A stretch of 64,000 nucleotides of DNA from GCA-002733465 sp039969155. Lineage in GTDB: Bacteria; Pseudomonadota; Gammaproteobacteria; Enterobacterales; Kangiellaceae. The first letter of the stretch is position 1; each line of letters starts with the position of its first letter. Below are positions 26,959-36,691 of this stretch, one piece after another. The DNA lies in assembly GCA_039969155.1 (NCBI GenBank), contig JBDVOJ010000099.1, positions 1 through 64,000 of the forward strand. Direction: 5' to 3'. The notes under the pieces were generated by a model. That model had not been told where the DNA came from, did no database searches, and saw only the letters and a program-made list of their open reading frames with translations. The translations under genes were made by a program, and so were the position numbers.

Positions 26959-27545
26959 TGAAGTTAACCATCAATAATCAACGTGGCGTGTCTCTAATTG
27001 AAATTCTGGTCACAACATTAATACTAGGTATTGGTTTGCTTGGTGTTGCTTCGCTACAAGTCGCCAGTGTCAGTAGTAATCAGGAAGGTTTTTTCAGTTC
27101 CCAAGCTACCTCTATCGCTGAAGAGTTATCTTCAAGGATTAGGGCGTCAAAAGTAGCAGAAATGATCCCAGGTAGTACCTTAACTCACAATGCCTATATA
27201 GCAAATTACGTCGATGCAGATGGTTTTGAATGTGACGCGGGTCCTGCAATGTACTGTAGAGCAAACATGGGAGCTGATCCTGATGTTGGTTGTAGTGATG
27301 GTGTTAACGATTTACAGGATGTGACTACTTTTGATAAATGGGATATATGTAAAATTGCGGAAAATACTTTACCTGGTGGTAAAGTCAGAGTTCTAAGTTC
27401 TGGTTGGCGATTATCAGTTGTTGTCGAATGGGACTCTGCTAAAGCAAGAGCGGATTTGGGACAAGAAACCAATATTAATACTGATTGTGCCGCGTTAATT
27501 GGCGACGCTGAGAAGAATTGTATCATCCTCGAGATTTTACCCTAA
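26958..27545 (+). CDS. pilV: Type IV minor pilin PilV
   Basis: This 195-residue prepilin has a leader ending QRG and a helix VSLIEILVTTLILGIGLLGVASLQ with the glutamate at +5. The GLLGVASLQ segment followed by a SNQEGFFSSQATSIAEEL stretch is typical of PilV/GspI-like proteins. Several cysteines in the C-terminal half may form disulfides. It is coupled on both sides by one-base TAATG overlaps with fimT and pilW. Confidence 0.88.
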   Translation: MKLTINNQRGVSLIEILVTTLILGIGLLGVASLQVASVSSNQEGFFSSQATSIAEELSSRIRASKVAEMIPGSTLTHNAYIANYVDADGFECDAGPAMYCRANMGADPDVGCSDGVNDLQDVTTFDKWDICKIAENTLPGGKVRVLSSGWRLSVVVEWDSAKARADLGQETNINTDCAALIGDAEKNCIILEILP

Positions 27546-28360
27546 TGATGAATTTACCTAAGCATAATTTAACGATGAAAACGACCATGCCTAGTCGAGC
27601 GCAAGGCGGTTTTACTATTGTAGAACTCATGATTGCGGGATTGTTGGGAATCATATTAACGGCTGGAGTCATTCAACTATTCATTGGATCTAATAGAAAC
27701 TATTCGCTGCAAGACGAACTGGCTAATGTTCAAGAAGATGGCCGCTTTGCTTTGATATTTTTAGAAAATGAAATTCAACGAGGAGGCTGGATTGATGACT
27801 TTAATCGGGAAGTGCCTCCTGCGATTGATTTAAACAATAGTTCTGATGGAGTCAGTGATCGAATAGCCGTTTCATATGCCTTACCTCCAGATAGTAGAGA
27901 CTGTAACGGGTCAGTTGTTGCGGATGGGCTGATTGTGAATCAGTTTTTTGTCGGAGGTGCTTCTGGAGAAGAATTAATGTGCCTTGGTAATGGCGGTGGT
28001 TCTGCTCAACCACTAATTGACGGAGTAAAGAACTTTCAAGTGTTGTACGGGGTAGAAACCAATGGAATATGCCCGGACGGCGCAGTTAATCAATATATGA
28101 CTCATGATCAAATAAATGCGGCAGGTGGCAGTATTGTGATTGTATCTGCTCGCGTCGCATTATTACTAGCAAGTGAAGATGATGTGCTTTCTACTGCAGT
28201 GTCACACACGCATGACCTGTTAGACACACAAATGACTACTAACGACAAGCTGGCTTATCGAACATTTCAACAGACAATCTATATGCCCAATGCTATTTAT
28301 GCAACCGCAGGGAATCCGGAAATGGCCATTACCTGTCGTGCTGATCAAGTTGGAACTTAG
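27545..28360 (+). CDS. pilW: Type IV minor pilin PilW
   Basis: This is about 271 residues from the ATG overlapping the pilV stop (TAATG); a second ATG is adjacent at 27548. The leader is unusually long, up to about 19 residues before the cleavage site in AQGG-FTIVELMIAGLLGI, so a start at the later methionine (27575) is also possible. The VQEDGRFALIFLENEIQRGGW segment is the PilW/GspJ hallmark. It has scattered cysteines in the head. It is predicted to sit in the pilus-tip complex with PilV, PilX and PilY1. Confidence 0.88.
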   Translation: MMNLPKHNLTMKTTMPSRAQGGFTIVELMIAGLLGIILTAGVIQLFIGSNRNYSLQDELANVQEDGRFALIFLENEIQRGGWIDDFNREVPPAIDLNNSSDGVSDRIAVSYALPPDSRDCNGSVVADGLIVNQFFVGGASGEELMCLGNGGGSAQPLIDGVKNFQVLYGVETNGICPDGAVNQYMTHDQINAAGGSIVIVSARVALLLASEDDVLSTAVSHTHDLLDTQMTTNDKLAYRTFQQTIYMPNAIYATAGNPEMAITCRADQVGT

Positions 28361-28399
28361 TAGTGAGTTTAATGTTGACCTGATGATTGGACTTTATAA

Positions 28400-28945
28400 A
28401 TGAAAAAGAATTTAAAGATAAATACAAATAGCTTCGGAAATAAACAGTCTGGTGCTGCTTTATTCATTAGTTTGATTATGCTGATTGCGCTAACAATTAT
28501 CGGCCTTTCTGCTGCCAATAGAAGTAATTTGCAAGAAAGAATGGCGAGTAATTTACATATCCAGAACTTAGCTTTTAATGCTGCGGAAAGCGCAGTCGGT
28601 GGTTTTGTGGTTGATTCTTATACAGGAAATAAATTAGACCCTTCTCATGTTCTTTATGATCTCCGGATAAACGAGACATTAAGTAATGTTTGCTATGACG
28701 CTACCGGTACTCGTTTACCGTGTGGTGGTGTCTATCTAGATGGTGATAAACAGGGCGCGATTGAAGCTGAATTAGAAGTGACAGTTTTGCAAAAATGTAA
28801 TCCGAGAGCCTGTGGGGGATTCACTCTAGGTAGTAATGCATCGGGAAGTATCGGGTGTCGTGTTTATCAAATTGAAGGAACTGGAAAAGTAGGTGTTAAA
28901 GAGGAACGAAGTACTCTGTGGGCCTATGAAGTAACGACTTGTTAA
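28400..28945 (+). CDS. pilX: Type IV minor pilin PilX
   Basis: This 181-residue PilX/GspK-like prepilin has the site QSG-AALFISLIMLIALTIIGLS. The residue at +5 of the mature protein is isoleucine instead of the usual glutamate, which suits a subunit at the very tip with no pilin above it. RSNLQERMASNLHIQNLAFNAAESAV is the PilX signature. Six cysteines lie in the C-terminal part. pilY1 follows after 72 bp. Confidence 0.9.
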   Translation: MKKNLKINTNSFGNKQSGAALFISLIMLIALTIIGLSAANRSNLQERMASNLHIQNLAFNAAESAVGGFVVDSYTGNKLDPSHVLYDLRINETLSNVCYDATGTRLPCGGVYLDGDKQGAIEAELEVTVLQKCNPRACGGFTLGSNASGSIGCRVYQIEGTGKVGVKEERSTLWAYEVTTC

Positions 28946-29017
28946 TGTCAGTTACGGTTAACCTAACTTATGTTGTTTTAATTAAGGAATGATTAAAGAA
29001 GTTTTATCGAGGTAATT

Positions 29018-32000
29018 ATGAAAAAGTTTAATAGATTTTCAAAGATAGTTTTAGCAACTTTCATCTACACAGCTGCCAGTTTACAGTCTGCCGTTGGCGA
29101 TGATACTGAAATATTTTTTGCACCAGCAGATGATGTCGACGGAATCTACCCAAATATCATGTTTATCATCGATAGCTCTGGAAGTATGGGGTGGGGAGTT
29201 GACGGAACTACTGACTCTAGAATGGAAGTCGTACAAGATGTAATGGACGAAGTTCTTACAGAAATTACTAATGTTAACGCTGGCTTAATGAGATTCAATA
29301 ATGGTAAGCCTGGACCGGTTCTTTATCCAGTACTGAATATTGACAAAGAAGCTACTCCTACAGCATTTCAAACTGTAACTGATGGAAGCAATGATGGTAG
29401 TGAGGCAAATACCACCACTGTAGATTTGACCAGTCAAACTTTGCAGTTTAATGGAACAAATGATTTTGTGGCAGTAAGGTTTGAAGATTTAAATGTTCCT
29501 CAAGGTGCGACCATTCTTTCTGCAAGTGTGGTTTTTACTGCTGATAGAGATGCGGCTGGTGCAGCTAATATAAAGATTGGCGCCGAAAAAGTAGATTCCG
29601 CACCGCCGTTATCCGATAGTCTTGCAGACATAAGTTTGCGTTCTGTTAATCACACGTCTACTACTGTTGTATGGAATTTAGAGGATTGGACTGCTGGAAA
29701 TACTTATGCAACTGACGATATCTCTGCTGTTCTTGAAGAGGTTACCGACCAAGCAGGTTGGTGTGGTGGCAATGACCTGGTGCTGTTTTTTAAGAATCAG
29801 TCTGGCGCAACTCGAAATGCATATAGTAAAGAAGGAATTGACGCAAACCCTCCCGCTGATGCGGATGACCCGTTCACCATTTTCGCCCCTAGAATCAAGG
29901 TCGAATATTCGCAATCATTTGACGCGTCTGCGAGCAAGTGTATGTCGAATGAAGCAGTTTCTCAAATTAGCTCTCAAGCCCATGATTTTGAAGTCGAAAG
30001 TGATGGAGACGTTAATAATGTCAATTCTCCTGATTTAGCGCTCTATTACGAAGGGAGTGATCCTCAACTTGGTGTGGGATTAATATTCCAAAATATAAAA
30101 GTTCCAAAAGATGCCACGATTAAATATGCGTACATTGATTTCGTTGCCAAAAACTCCACTAATGGCGCGGTCACTACTGAAATTAACATCGCTAATGCTG
30201 GCAATATTTCTAATCCTGATACAGCCTACTTGGCCGGTGAACCGCCTAGTGGCGCATTGATCGCTGGACCGACTTGGAATACTGATGATGACTGGGTAGC
30301 CAATCAAGGCTATCGTACTCCAGATCTTTCCGCTTTGATTAGTGCGGTAGTTAGTCGCGCTGATTGGAGCTTAGATAATAGTATGGGATTCTATTTCAAA
30401 GGTTCTGCTGGTTACCATGAAGCGCATTCTTATTCTTCGCCAGGGAAAGCTCCTAAGTTAAGAATTGGCTTTGAAGGAGAGTGGCAGCCTGGTGTGAATA
30501 CCATTCGTGATGATCTAAAAGCCGCGGTGGCTGGACTTGTGCCATCTGGTGGAACGCCGATCAGTGGTACTATGGCGGAAGCAGGCAGTTACTTTAAAGG
30601 TGACCCAGTATTTTACGGTGCGAGTAGAAATAACAATCGTTACAGTCGTGTTAGTCATGAGCTTTCATACACTGCCGACGGGACTGTAATTCGAGATAGT
30701 CGTTGTACTGATGATAATTTAGATAGCTCAAATTGTGCATCCGAAGTAGTAAGCGGATCACCTAGTTATGTTTCTCCCATTACTGAGTCGTGTCAAACTA
30801 ACCATATTGTTTATTTGACGGATGGTGCTTCAAACTCTCATTTAGGTTCAACCAATACTATTTATAGTAATTGGAGTAACGGCGGTACGTGTAGTAGTAG
30901 TAACGGCGGTAATGATTGCTCTGTCAAAATGGCGGCATGGTTACATACTAATGATGTCGCTCCTGGTATTCCTGGAGTTCAGACGGTTACTACCAATATG
31001 ATCGGTTTCGGGCCTGGTGCAGATCCGGTATTGATGAAAAATATGGCCGTCGCAGGAGGCGGTGGGTATTACTCGCCTTCTGATCGAGCAACGTTAATTG
31101 AAGATATTACCAGTATCATTAATGATATCACCAATGTTAATACGACTTTCGTAACCTCAGGTGTAACAGTAAACCAATACAACCGATTGACTCATAATGA
31201 TCAACTCTATTTTTCATTATTTACTCCGCAAGCTGGTGTGACTTGGCCTGGAAATATTAAACGATATAAACTATCTGGTGGTGATATTGTTGATGCTAAT
31301 GGCGATTCAGCCATTAACCCGCTTAACTCCGAATTTAAGGATGAAGCATCGAGCTTCTGGGGTGGTATTGTTGATGGTAATGACGTAACAAGAGGGGGAA
31401 CTGCTGAACAGTTTGGTAAAAATAGAAGTTTATATACCGATATTGGCGGTAATAATTTAATTAGTACCGAGAATAAAGTTCAGGATTCTAATGCGTCAAT
31501 TACAGCCGAGCTTTTGGGTGGTGTAACACCATTACGTCGAACGACTATTCTTGATTGGGCCGAAGGCTATGATGTTAGTGACCCAGCTTATGACCCTGCC
31601 GACGCATCAAGCTTAACTTCGACTCCTGCGCGAAAAGATTTAGGTGACCCGCTGCATTCACAACCGACAGTTCTTCAATATAACAGCCCTTCGGCAACGA
31701 CCAGGATATATGTTGGGACTAATCATGGGTATTTGCATTCATTTGATGCAGATGATGGTGAAGAAAAGTGGGCCTATATTCCACAGGAGCTTTTATCTCA
31801 ATTGGATACTGTTGTTGAAAACCCGAATGGATCTAAGGTATACGGTCTTGACGGCTCGGCGGCAATTCATTTGATAGATGGCAATAATAATGGAGCAGTA
31901 GACTCTGGCGATAGGGCATTGTTATACATTGGTCAACGACGCGGAGGCAAAAATTATTATGCGGTCGATATCACCAATCCAGACTCTCCAGAACTGTTGT

Positions 32001-33130
32001 TTAAGATCGAAGGTGGAACTGGCGATTTCGATAAGTTAGGTCAATCTTGGTCTACGCCTACCATTGCAAAAATGAACTTGTCAGGAGTTAATTCTGATAA
32101 ATTAGTGATGATTTTTGGTGGTGGTTATGACGAAGGTCAAGACACCGAAGGTGTGGTTGCTAGGACAGATACTGTCGGTAATACCGTTTTTATCGTTGAT
32201 GCTTATGATGGAAGTTTATTGTGGAGCTCTGCGGCAGACACAGAAGCGCATGGTGGACTAGCTGGCCCTATCGCTACTATGAATAGTGTCCCGTCACAAG
32301 TGACAGCCTTTGATTTGAATGAAGATGAATTGATTGATCACATGTATGTGACAGACACTAAAGCGCAAGTTTTTCGATTTGATGTAGATAATGATACCGG
32401 TGAGATTAAAGGTGGTCGAATCGCGCATTTAAATGGCGTTGCGCTATCGGAAAATCGACGTATGTATTATTCGCCAGATGTCGCGCTAATTCGTCAAGTA
32501 GGAGATAGTTTTATTTCGGTTGCAATTGGCTCAGGATATCGAGCGCATCCACTTAATACTGAAGTGACTGATCACTTTTTTGTTCTAAAAGACAAAGGTG
32601 CTCTATCAGGTACTTTCGACATGGACGCAAGTATCATAGACCTGCAAGATGTAACATCGCTTGCTGATGCAGATAATAATGGAGTATCAGATGCTGTCGA
32701 GCTTCTGAACGACGTTACTGGAACTAAGAAGGGTTGGTATATAAGTTTCGATGCGGTTGGTGAGAAAGTCATCGAACGTTCTGTCACATTCAATAATGCC
32801 GTTATCTTTACCAGCTATATTCCACCTGGAGCAACCGGAGACGTTTGTCAGGCAGCTGCCGGTGGCGGTCGAGTTTATGCACTGAACATCCTTAATGGTA
32901 ATCCGTATGTAGATACTAATACCGATGGTACGTTGAACGAGTCGGATAGATACGCCGAACTACCGGGTGGTGGTATCGCACCTCCACCGCAAGTGTTGCT
33001 TGAGGGGGATGGAGATGCGAGCTCCGGGGGGGTTACTCCAAGACTATGTATCGGTACCAAGTGTAACTTCGATATCTTGCCTCCACTCTCTGATGGGTTG
33101 ATGGGAATAAAGTGGCGACGAGAAGAGTAA
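29018..33130 (+). CDS. pilY1: Pilus tip adhesin PilY1
   Basis: This 1370-residue secreted protein has a signal peptide (residues 1 to about 28). A von Willebrand A domain is split: the MIDAS D52-S-S54-G-S56 at the N-terminus, then T513 in SGGTPISGT and D602 in YLTDGAS. Between them lie two similar beta-rich domains (about 132-297 and 319-487) that look like a tandem duplication. The C-terminal half is a PilC/PilY beta-propeller beginning near GDPLHSQPTV, with an EF-hand-like calcium loop at 954-965 (DGNNNGAVDSGD) and further Asp/Asn-rich loops such as DADNNGVSD. Calcium-bound PilY1 controls pilus extension and adhesion. Confidence 0.93.
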   Translation: MKKFNRFSKIVLATFIYTAASLQSAVGDDTEIFFAPADDVDGIYPNIMFIIDSSGSMGWGVDGTTDSRMEVVQDVMDEVLTEITNVNAGLMRFNNGKPGPVLYPVLNIDKEATPTAFQTVTDGSNDGSEANTTTVDLTSQTLQFNGTNDFVAVRFEDLNVPQGATILSASVVFTADRDAAGAANIKIGAEKVDSAPPLSDSLADISLRSVNHTSTTVVWNLEDWTAGNTYATDDISAVLEEVTDQAGWCGGNDLVLFFKNQSGATRNAYSKEGIDANPPADADDPFTIFAPRIKVEYSQSFDASASKCMSNEAVSQISSQAHDFEVESDGDVNNVNSPDLALYYEGSDPQLGVGLIFQNIKVPKDATIKYAYIDFVAKNSTNGAVTTEINIANAGNISNPDTAYLAGEPPSGALIAGPTWNTDDDWVANQGYRTPDLSALISAVVSRADWSLDNSMGFYFKGSAGYHEAHSYSSPGKAPKLRIGFEGEWQPGVNTIRDDLKAAVAGLVPSGGTPISGTMAEAGSYFKGDPVFYGASRNNNRYSRVSHELSYTADGTVIRDSRCTDDNLDSSNCASEVVSGSPSYVSPITESCQTNHIVYLTDGASNSHLGSTNTIYSNWSNGGTCSSSNGGNDCSVKMAAWLHTNDVAPGIPGVQTVTTNMIGFGPGADPVLMKNMAVAGGGGYYSPSDRATLIEDITSIINDITNVNTTFVTSGVTVNQYNRLTHNDQLYFSLFTPQAGVTWPGNIKRYKLSGGDIVDANGDSAINPLNSEFKDEASSFWGGIVDGNDVTRGGTAEQFGKNRSLYTDIGGNNLISTENKVQDSNASITAELLGGVTPLRRTTILDWAEGYDVSDPAYDPADASSLTSTPARKDLGDPLHSQPTVLQYNSPSATTRIYVGTNHGYLHSFDADDGEEKWAYIPQELLSQLDTVVENPNGSKVYGLDGSAAIHLIDGNNNGAVDSGDRALLYIGQRRGGKNYYAVDITNPDSPELLFKIEGGTGDFDKLGQSWSTPTIAKMNLSGVNSDKLVMIFGGGYDEGQDTEGVVARTDTVGNTVFIVDAYDGSLLWSSAADTEAHGGLAGPIATMNSVPSQVTAFDLNEDELIDHMYVTDTKAQVFRFDVDNDTGEIKGGRIAHLNGVALSENRRMYYSPDVALIRQVGDSFISVAIGSGYRAHPLNTEVTDHFFVLKDKGALSGTFDMDASIIDLQDVTSLADADNNGVSDAVELLNDVTGTKKGWYISFDAVGEKVIERSVTFNNAVIFTSYIPPGATGDVCQAAAGGGRVYALNILNGNPYVDTNTDGTLNESDRYAELPGGGIAPPPQVLLEGDGDASSGGVTPRLCIGTKCNFDILPPLSDGLMGIKWRREE

Positions 33131-33193
33131 CTGACTATAGTTACTCAATAGGCTTAATGTTAGAACTGAGTTAAACGAAAGGTAAGGTAGTTT

Positions 33194-33607
33194 ATGAAAA
33201 AGTATTGGAGCGGTTTTACTTTAGTGGAACTAATGATTGTAGTAGCGATCGTTGGCATTATTGCCTCAATTGCTTATCCTTCATACAGTGAATATGTTAC
33301 TCGCTCTAAAAGAGGGGATGCGATGAGTGCTTTAATGTTGGCGTCTCAGGCAATGGAGCGGTACCGTTCTAATCCTCCCTATAGTTATGACGTGCCAGCG
33401 TTGTCTGATATTTTTGCTACTCAAGTACCCGTAGAAGGAGGTACAGCTTACTATAATCTGACACTGACTAGCGATGCTACCTCATATACGCTCACCGCGA
33501 CTCCTACGGGAAGCATGTCGGGCAAGAAAACACTGACTTTAACTAATACTGGTGCAAGAACTTGGGGGGGAGACGGTTGCTGGCCTGAGTCAGGAAGCAC
33601 GTGTTAA
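33194..33607 (+). CDS. pilE: Type IV pilin-like protein PilE
   Basis: This 137-residue prepilin has leader MKKYWSG and FTLVELMIVVAIVGIIASIAYPSYSEYV, the classic type IVa N-terminus with glutamate at +5. The short head ends in a disulfide-loop candidate (GDGCWPESGSTC). The PilE subclass of minor pilins is found at the end of pilY1 operons in Pseudomonas and relatives. It ends the operon, with a strong terminator 20 bp later. Confidence 0.9.
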   Translation: MKKYWSGFTLVELMIVVAIVGIIASIAYPSYSEYVTRSKRGDAMSALMLASQAMERYRSNPPYSYDVPALSDIFATQVPVEGGTAYYNLTLTSDATSYTLTATPTGSMSGKKTLTLTNTGARTWGGDGCWPESGSTC

Positions 33608-33626
33608 AACGCTTAAACTCGACTCC

Positions 33627-33660
33627 AAAAAAAAGAGAAGCGGTTGCTTCTCTTTTTTTT
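33627..33660. terminator. Bidirectional terminator after pilE
   Basis: An eight-A run, stem GAGAAGC, loop GGTT, GCTTCTC and eight T make a perfect 15-bp palindrome between the pilin operon and the convergent gene. Confidence 0.93.
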
Positions 33661-33675
33661 GGTCAAACAGCTGTC

Positions 33676-34221
33676 TTAGAACATTTGAGGAGTAGTTAAA
33701 ACACTCTTCATTTCTTTACCATCCCAAAGATAAAATTGAGTCATCCCTTCAAAGTCAGATACCTGTAATGAATACTTCAGATTATTAACAGGCATTGTTT
33801 TTTTAGTAAAATTATTTAGCTGAGCGGTAGGTAACCAGCGGATAAATGAACTAGCTGGCAGTTTGTCAGAGCGCGAGATTACCTTGAGCTGATAGCTTTG
33901 CCGGTTTGACATATACGCAACCAATTGAAATTCCGACCCAGACTTAACAAAAGCTATCCAATCTTCCTTTTTATCTCCGTTGTAGTCTTTTTGACTTTCC
34001 CAAGGACACATTAACTCCATAGAAGTAACAAATTGCATTAGTTTATCACTTGGTTTAAACCTTAATCGTTCGTGATTAGTTTGTTCTGTTTTCTTGAATT
34101 GTTCAAATAGCTCTGATTGGCAGTATTGACCTGACTTAATTTCAGCACTCAACTCCTCACTTTGAACCGTTGTAATGCTAATAAGCGAAAGTGGGAGAAG
34201 GGACAAAATCACGTTTTTCAT
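33676..34221 (-). CDS. Secreted protein of unknown function
   Basis: I do not recognise this 181-residue protein. From the ATG at 34221 it has a signal peptide (MKNVILSLLPLSLISITTVQS) and a mature part with two cysteines (GQYCQSEL and LMCPWESQ). A DYNGDKKEDWIAFV segment resembles an FG-GAP or EF-hand-like loop, D-x-N-x-D-x-x-x-D, so calcium binding is possible. The frame stays open to 34317, but that extension would bury the signal peptide. It converges with pilE and diverges from queA. A periplasmic location is inferred. Confidence 0.7.
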   Translation of the reverse strand: MKNVILSLLPLSLISITTVQSEELSAEIKSGQYCQSELFEQFKKTEQTNHERLRFKPSDKLMQFVTSMELMCPWESQKDYNGDKKEDWIAFVKSGSEFQLVAYMSNRQSYQLKVISRSDKLPASSFIRWLPTAQLNNFTKKTMPVNNLKYSLQVSDFEGMTQFYLWDGKEMKSVLTTPQMF

Positions 34222-34439
34222 ACTAAATGATTCTCTTTTAGTGTAGGTAATTCTAATTATAGGGCTAAATGTAAAAAAGAAGCAGAAATAGCCGACAAAT
34301 TCGCCTAAATAAAACAACTTATGGTGCTTTTCTGTTAGAATGCGCGGCTAATTTTTAGGATCTCAGTCTCTGAATACCCGGTAAATATCTAACTGGAGTA
34401 GATTGACATCTTGATTTAATTATTTGGATTCAGATTTCA

Positions 34440-35498
34440 GTGTTAAAAAGTGACTTCCAGTTTGATCTACCTGCAGAGCTTATAGCGGAAAAGCCTTGCC
34501 CGAAACGATCTCAGAGTCGACTAATGGTTTGTAACCCTGTTGATAACCAACGAACTCACCAGCAATTCTTTGAATTCGTAAACTGTCTAAATCCTAATGA
34601 TTGTTTAATTTTTAATAATACCAAAGTAATCCCTGCTCGCTTAAATGGTAAGCGAGAGTCTGGGGGGAAAGTGGAGGTATTAATAGAAAGAGTAGGACTA
34701 GCGGACGATTCAGAAAGTTGCGTTGCGCAGGTAAGAGCTAGTAATACTCCAAAAAGTGGAACAAAGATCATCATCTCCGACCAATTTGAGCTAGAAGTTG
34801 TCGGTCGAGTCGATGGATTCTTTCAGCTGAAGAATTTATCTCAAAATCCGCTTGCTGAGTTAATTGATCAATATGGAGAGATGCCGTTACCTCCATATAT
34901 TGAAAGAGCTGCAGATGAGAACGATAAACAGCGTTATCAGACGGTTTATGCCAAAAACGCAGGCGCGGTAGCGGCTCCAACGGCGGGCTTACATTTTGAT
35001 GAATCTTTGTTGGCAGAAATTAAGGCCAAACGAATTAAGCACGATTTTGTGACATTACATGTTGGAGCTGGAACTTTTTCACCGGTAAGAGTGGATGATG
35101 TTAGCGAGCACAAAATGCACTCCGAATGGTTCGAAGTCTCGGAATCTGTGGTTGAACTGGTAAAGCAAACTAGGGCAAATGGTGGACGAGTGATTGCCGT
35201 TGGCACGACTTCGGTTCGGTGCTTAGAATCAGCATCCGTTTCAGGCGAAATAGCCGCCACTCGGGGTGAAACTGATATATTTATCACGCCTGGCTACGAG
35301 TTTAAGTCGGTTGATGGGTTAGTCACAAATTTTCACTTATCAGAATCAACCTTGATTATGTTGGTGAGCGCATTTGCTGGTAGACGATTTGTAATGGAGA
35401 GTTATTTAGAAGCGATATCCCAGCGATACCGCTTTTTTAGTTATGGCGATTCAATGTTCATTGAAAATAGAACGCCTGCCGATGAGGCCTTTGATTGA
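34440..35498 (+). CDS. queA: tRNA preQ1(34) S-adenosylmethionine ribosyltransferase-isomerase
   Basis: QueA transfers and isomerises the ribosyl part of SAM onto preQ1 in tRNA, giving epoxyqueuosine. The 352-residue protein begins with LKSDFQFDLPAELIAEKP, and contains FNNTKVIPARLNGKRESGG, AAPTAGLHFDESLL, TLHVGAGTFSPV and TNFHLSESTLIMLVSAFAG, all QueA blocks. The start is GTG at 34440, with a weak ribosome site. A TAGAAT at 34336-34341 with a GCGCGG discriminator may be its -10 box. It begins queA-tgt-yajC-secD-secF. Confidence 0.97.
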   Translation: MLKSDFQFDLPAELIAEKPCPKRSQSRLMVCNPVDNQRTHQQFFEFVNCLNPNDCLIFNNTKVIPARLNGKRESGGKVEVLIERVGLADDSESCVAQVRASNTPKSGTKIIISDQFELEVVGRVDGFFQLKNLSQNPLAELIDQYGEMPLPPYIERAADENDKQRYQTVYAKNAGAVAAPTAGLHFDESLLAEIKAKRIKHDFVTLHVGAGTFSPVRVDDVSEHKMHSEWFEVSESVVELVKQTRANGGRVIAVGTTSVRCLESASVSGEIAATRGETDIFITPGYEFKSVDGLVTNFHLSESTLIMLVSAFAGRRFVMESYLEAISQRYRFFSYGDSMFIENRTPADEAFD

Positions 35499-35563
35499 TT
35501 GTTTTGCCGGATAGAATTGATGTTACCAGCCAATTAATCAGCAGTTTGAGACAATAAATTGAG

Positions 35564-36691
35564 ATGAAATACCAATTAATAAAAACGGATGGCGCTGCAC
35601 GACGAGGTCGAATTGAGTTCGAACGTGGAACTATAGAAACCCCAGCATTCATGCCCGTTGGAACTTATGGTTCTGTTAAAGGTATGTCGCCGGAAAGGGT
35701 AAAGGAGACTGGGGCTGAAATTATTCTAGGTAATACCTTTCACCTAATGTTGCGGCCGGGAACTGAAATTATTCAAAAACACGGTGATTTACACGACTTT
35801 ATGAATTGGCAGGGACCTATTTTGACCGATTCGGGTGGTTTCCAGGTGTTTAGTCTGGGCGAGTTAAGAAAGATTTCAGAAAAGGGAGTGACTTTCCGAT
35901 CACCTGTGAACGGTGATAAAGTGTTCCTAGGCCCAGAAGAATCAATGCAAGTACAGCGAGAACTTGGAGCTGATATTGTGATGATTTTTGATGAGTGCAC
36001 TCCTTACCCGGCGACTTTTGAACAAGCAGAAATTTCAATGCAATTGAGCCTGAGATGGGCGGAACGCTCTAAGGTTGCTCATGCAGATAACCCCGCGGCA
36101 TTGTTTGGAATTGTTCAGGGTGGAATGTATCCCGAACTTCGTGATGTGTCCTTGAATGGGTTGGAGAAGCTGGGCTTTGATGGTTATGCCATTGGTGGGT
36201 TATCGGTAGGCGAATCTAAGCAAGAAATGAAGCTCATTTTAGATAATTTGACGCCTAAAATGCCAAAGGATAAGCCTCGTTATTTAATGGGAGTGGGCAA
36301 ACCCGAGGATTTAGTCGAATCGGTTCGACGCGGAATTGATATGTTCGATTGCGTGATGCCGACTCGAAATGCCAGAAACGGCCACTTGTTTACTCGAACA
36401 GGTGTTGTAAGATTGCGAAACAGCCCTAATAAAAGAGATTCTGGGCCAATAGATGAGGCATGTGGCTGTTACACCTGCCGGAATTATAGCAGAGCGTATC
36501 TACATCACATGGACAAATGTGGAGAGATGTTTGGTGCTGAATTGGCAACCATTCATAATTTACACTATTACCAAGATCTCATGCGAGGATTGCGAAACGC
36601 TATTGAAAGCGGTACATTCAACGACTTTGTTAAAGAATTTTATGCACTCAGAGGAATGGAAGTTCCAAAGCTCGAGACACAATCTATTTAG
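35564..36691 (+). CDS. tgt: Queuine tRNA-ribosyltransferase
   Basis: Tgt exchanges G34 for preQ1 in tRNAs with GUN anticodons. The 375-residue protein shows TPAFMPVGTYGSVKGM, the active-site block LTDSGGFQVFSL, GIVQGGMYPELR, GGLSVGESKQEM and DCVMPTRNARNG, and the zinc site CGCYTC with a histidine about 25 residues on. All catalytic blocks are intact. It sits 65 bp after queA, the conserved order. Confidence 0.98.
   Translation: MKYQLIKTDGAARRGRIEFERGTIETPAFMPVGTYGSVKGMSPERVKETGAEIILGNTFHLMLRPGTEIIQKHGDLHDFMNWQGPILTDSGGFQVFSLGELRKISEKGVTFRSPVNGDKVFLGPEESMQVQRELGADIVMIFDECTPYPATFEQAEISMQLSLRWAERSKVAHADNPAALFGIVQGGMYPELRDVSLNGLEKLGFDGYAIGGLSVGESKQEMKLILDNLTPKMPKDKPRYLMGVGKPEDLVESVRRGIDMFDCVMPTRNARNGHLFTRTGVVRLRNSPNKRDSGPIDEACGCYTCRNYSRAYLHHMDKCGEMFGAELATIHNLHYYQDLMRGLRNAIESGTFNDFVKEFYALRGMEVPKLETQSI

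Noticed and set aside
34222..34317. N-terminal extension of the secreted protein after pilE
   Set aside because: The hydrophobic and polar mix before the clear signal peptide is unlikely; ATG at 34221 chosen.
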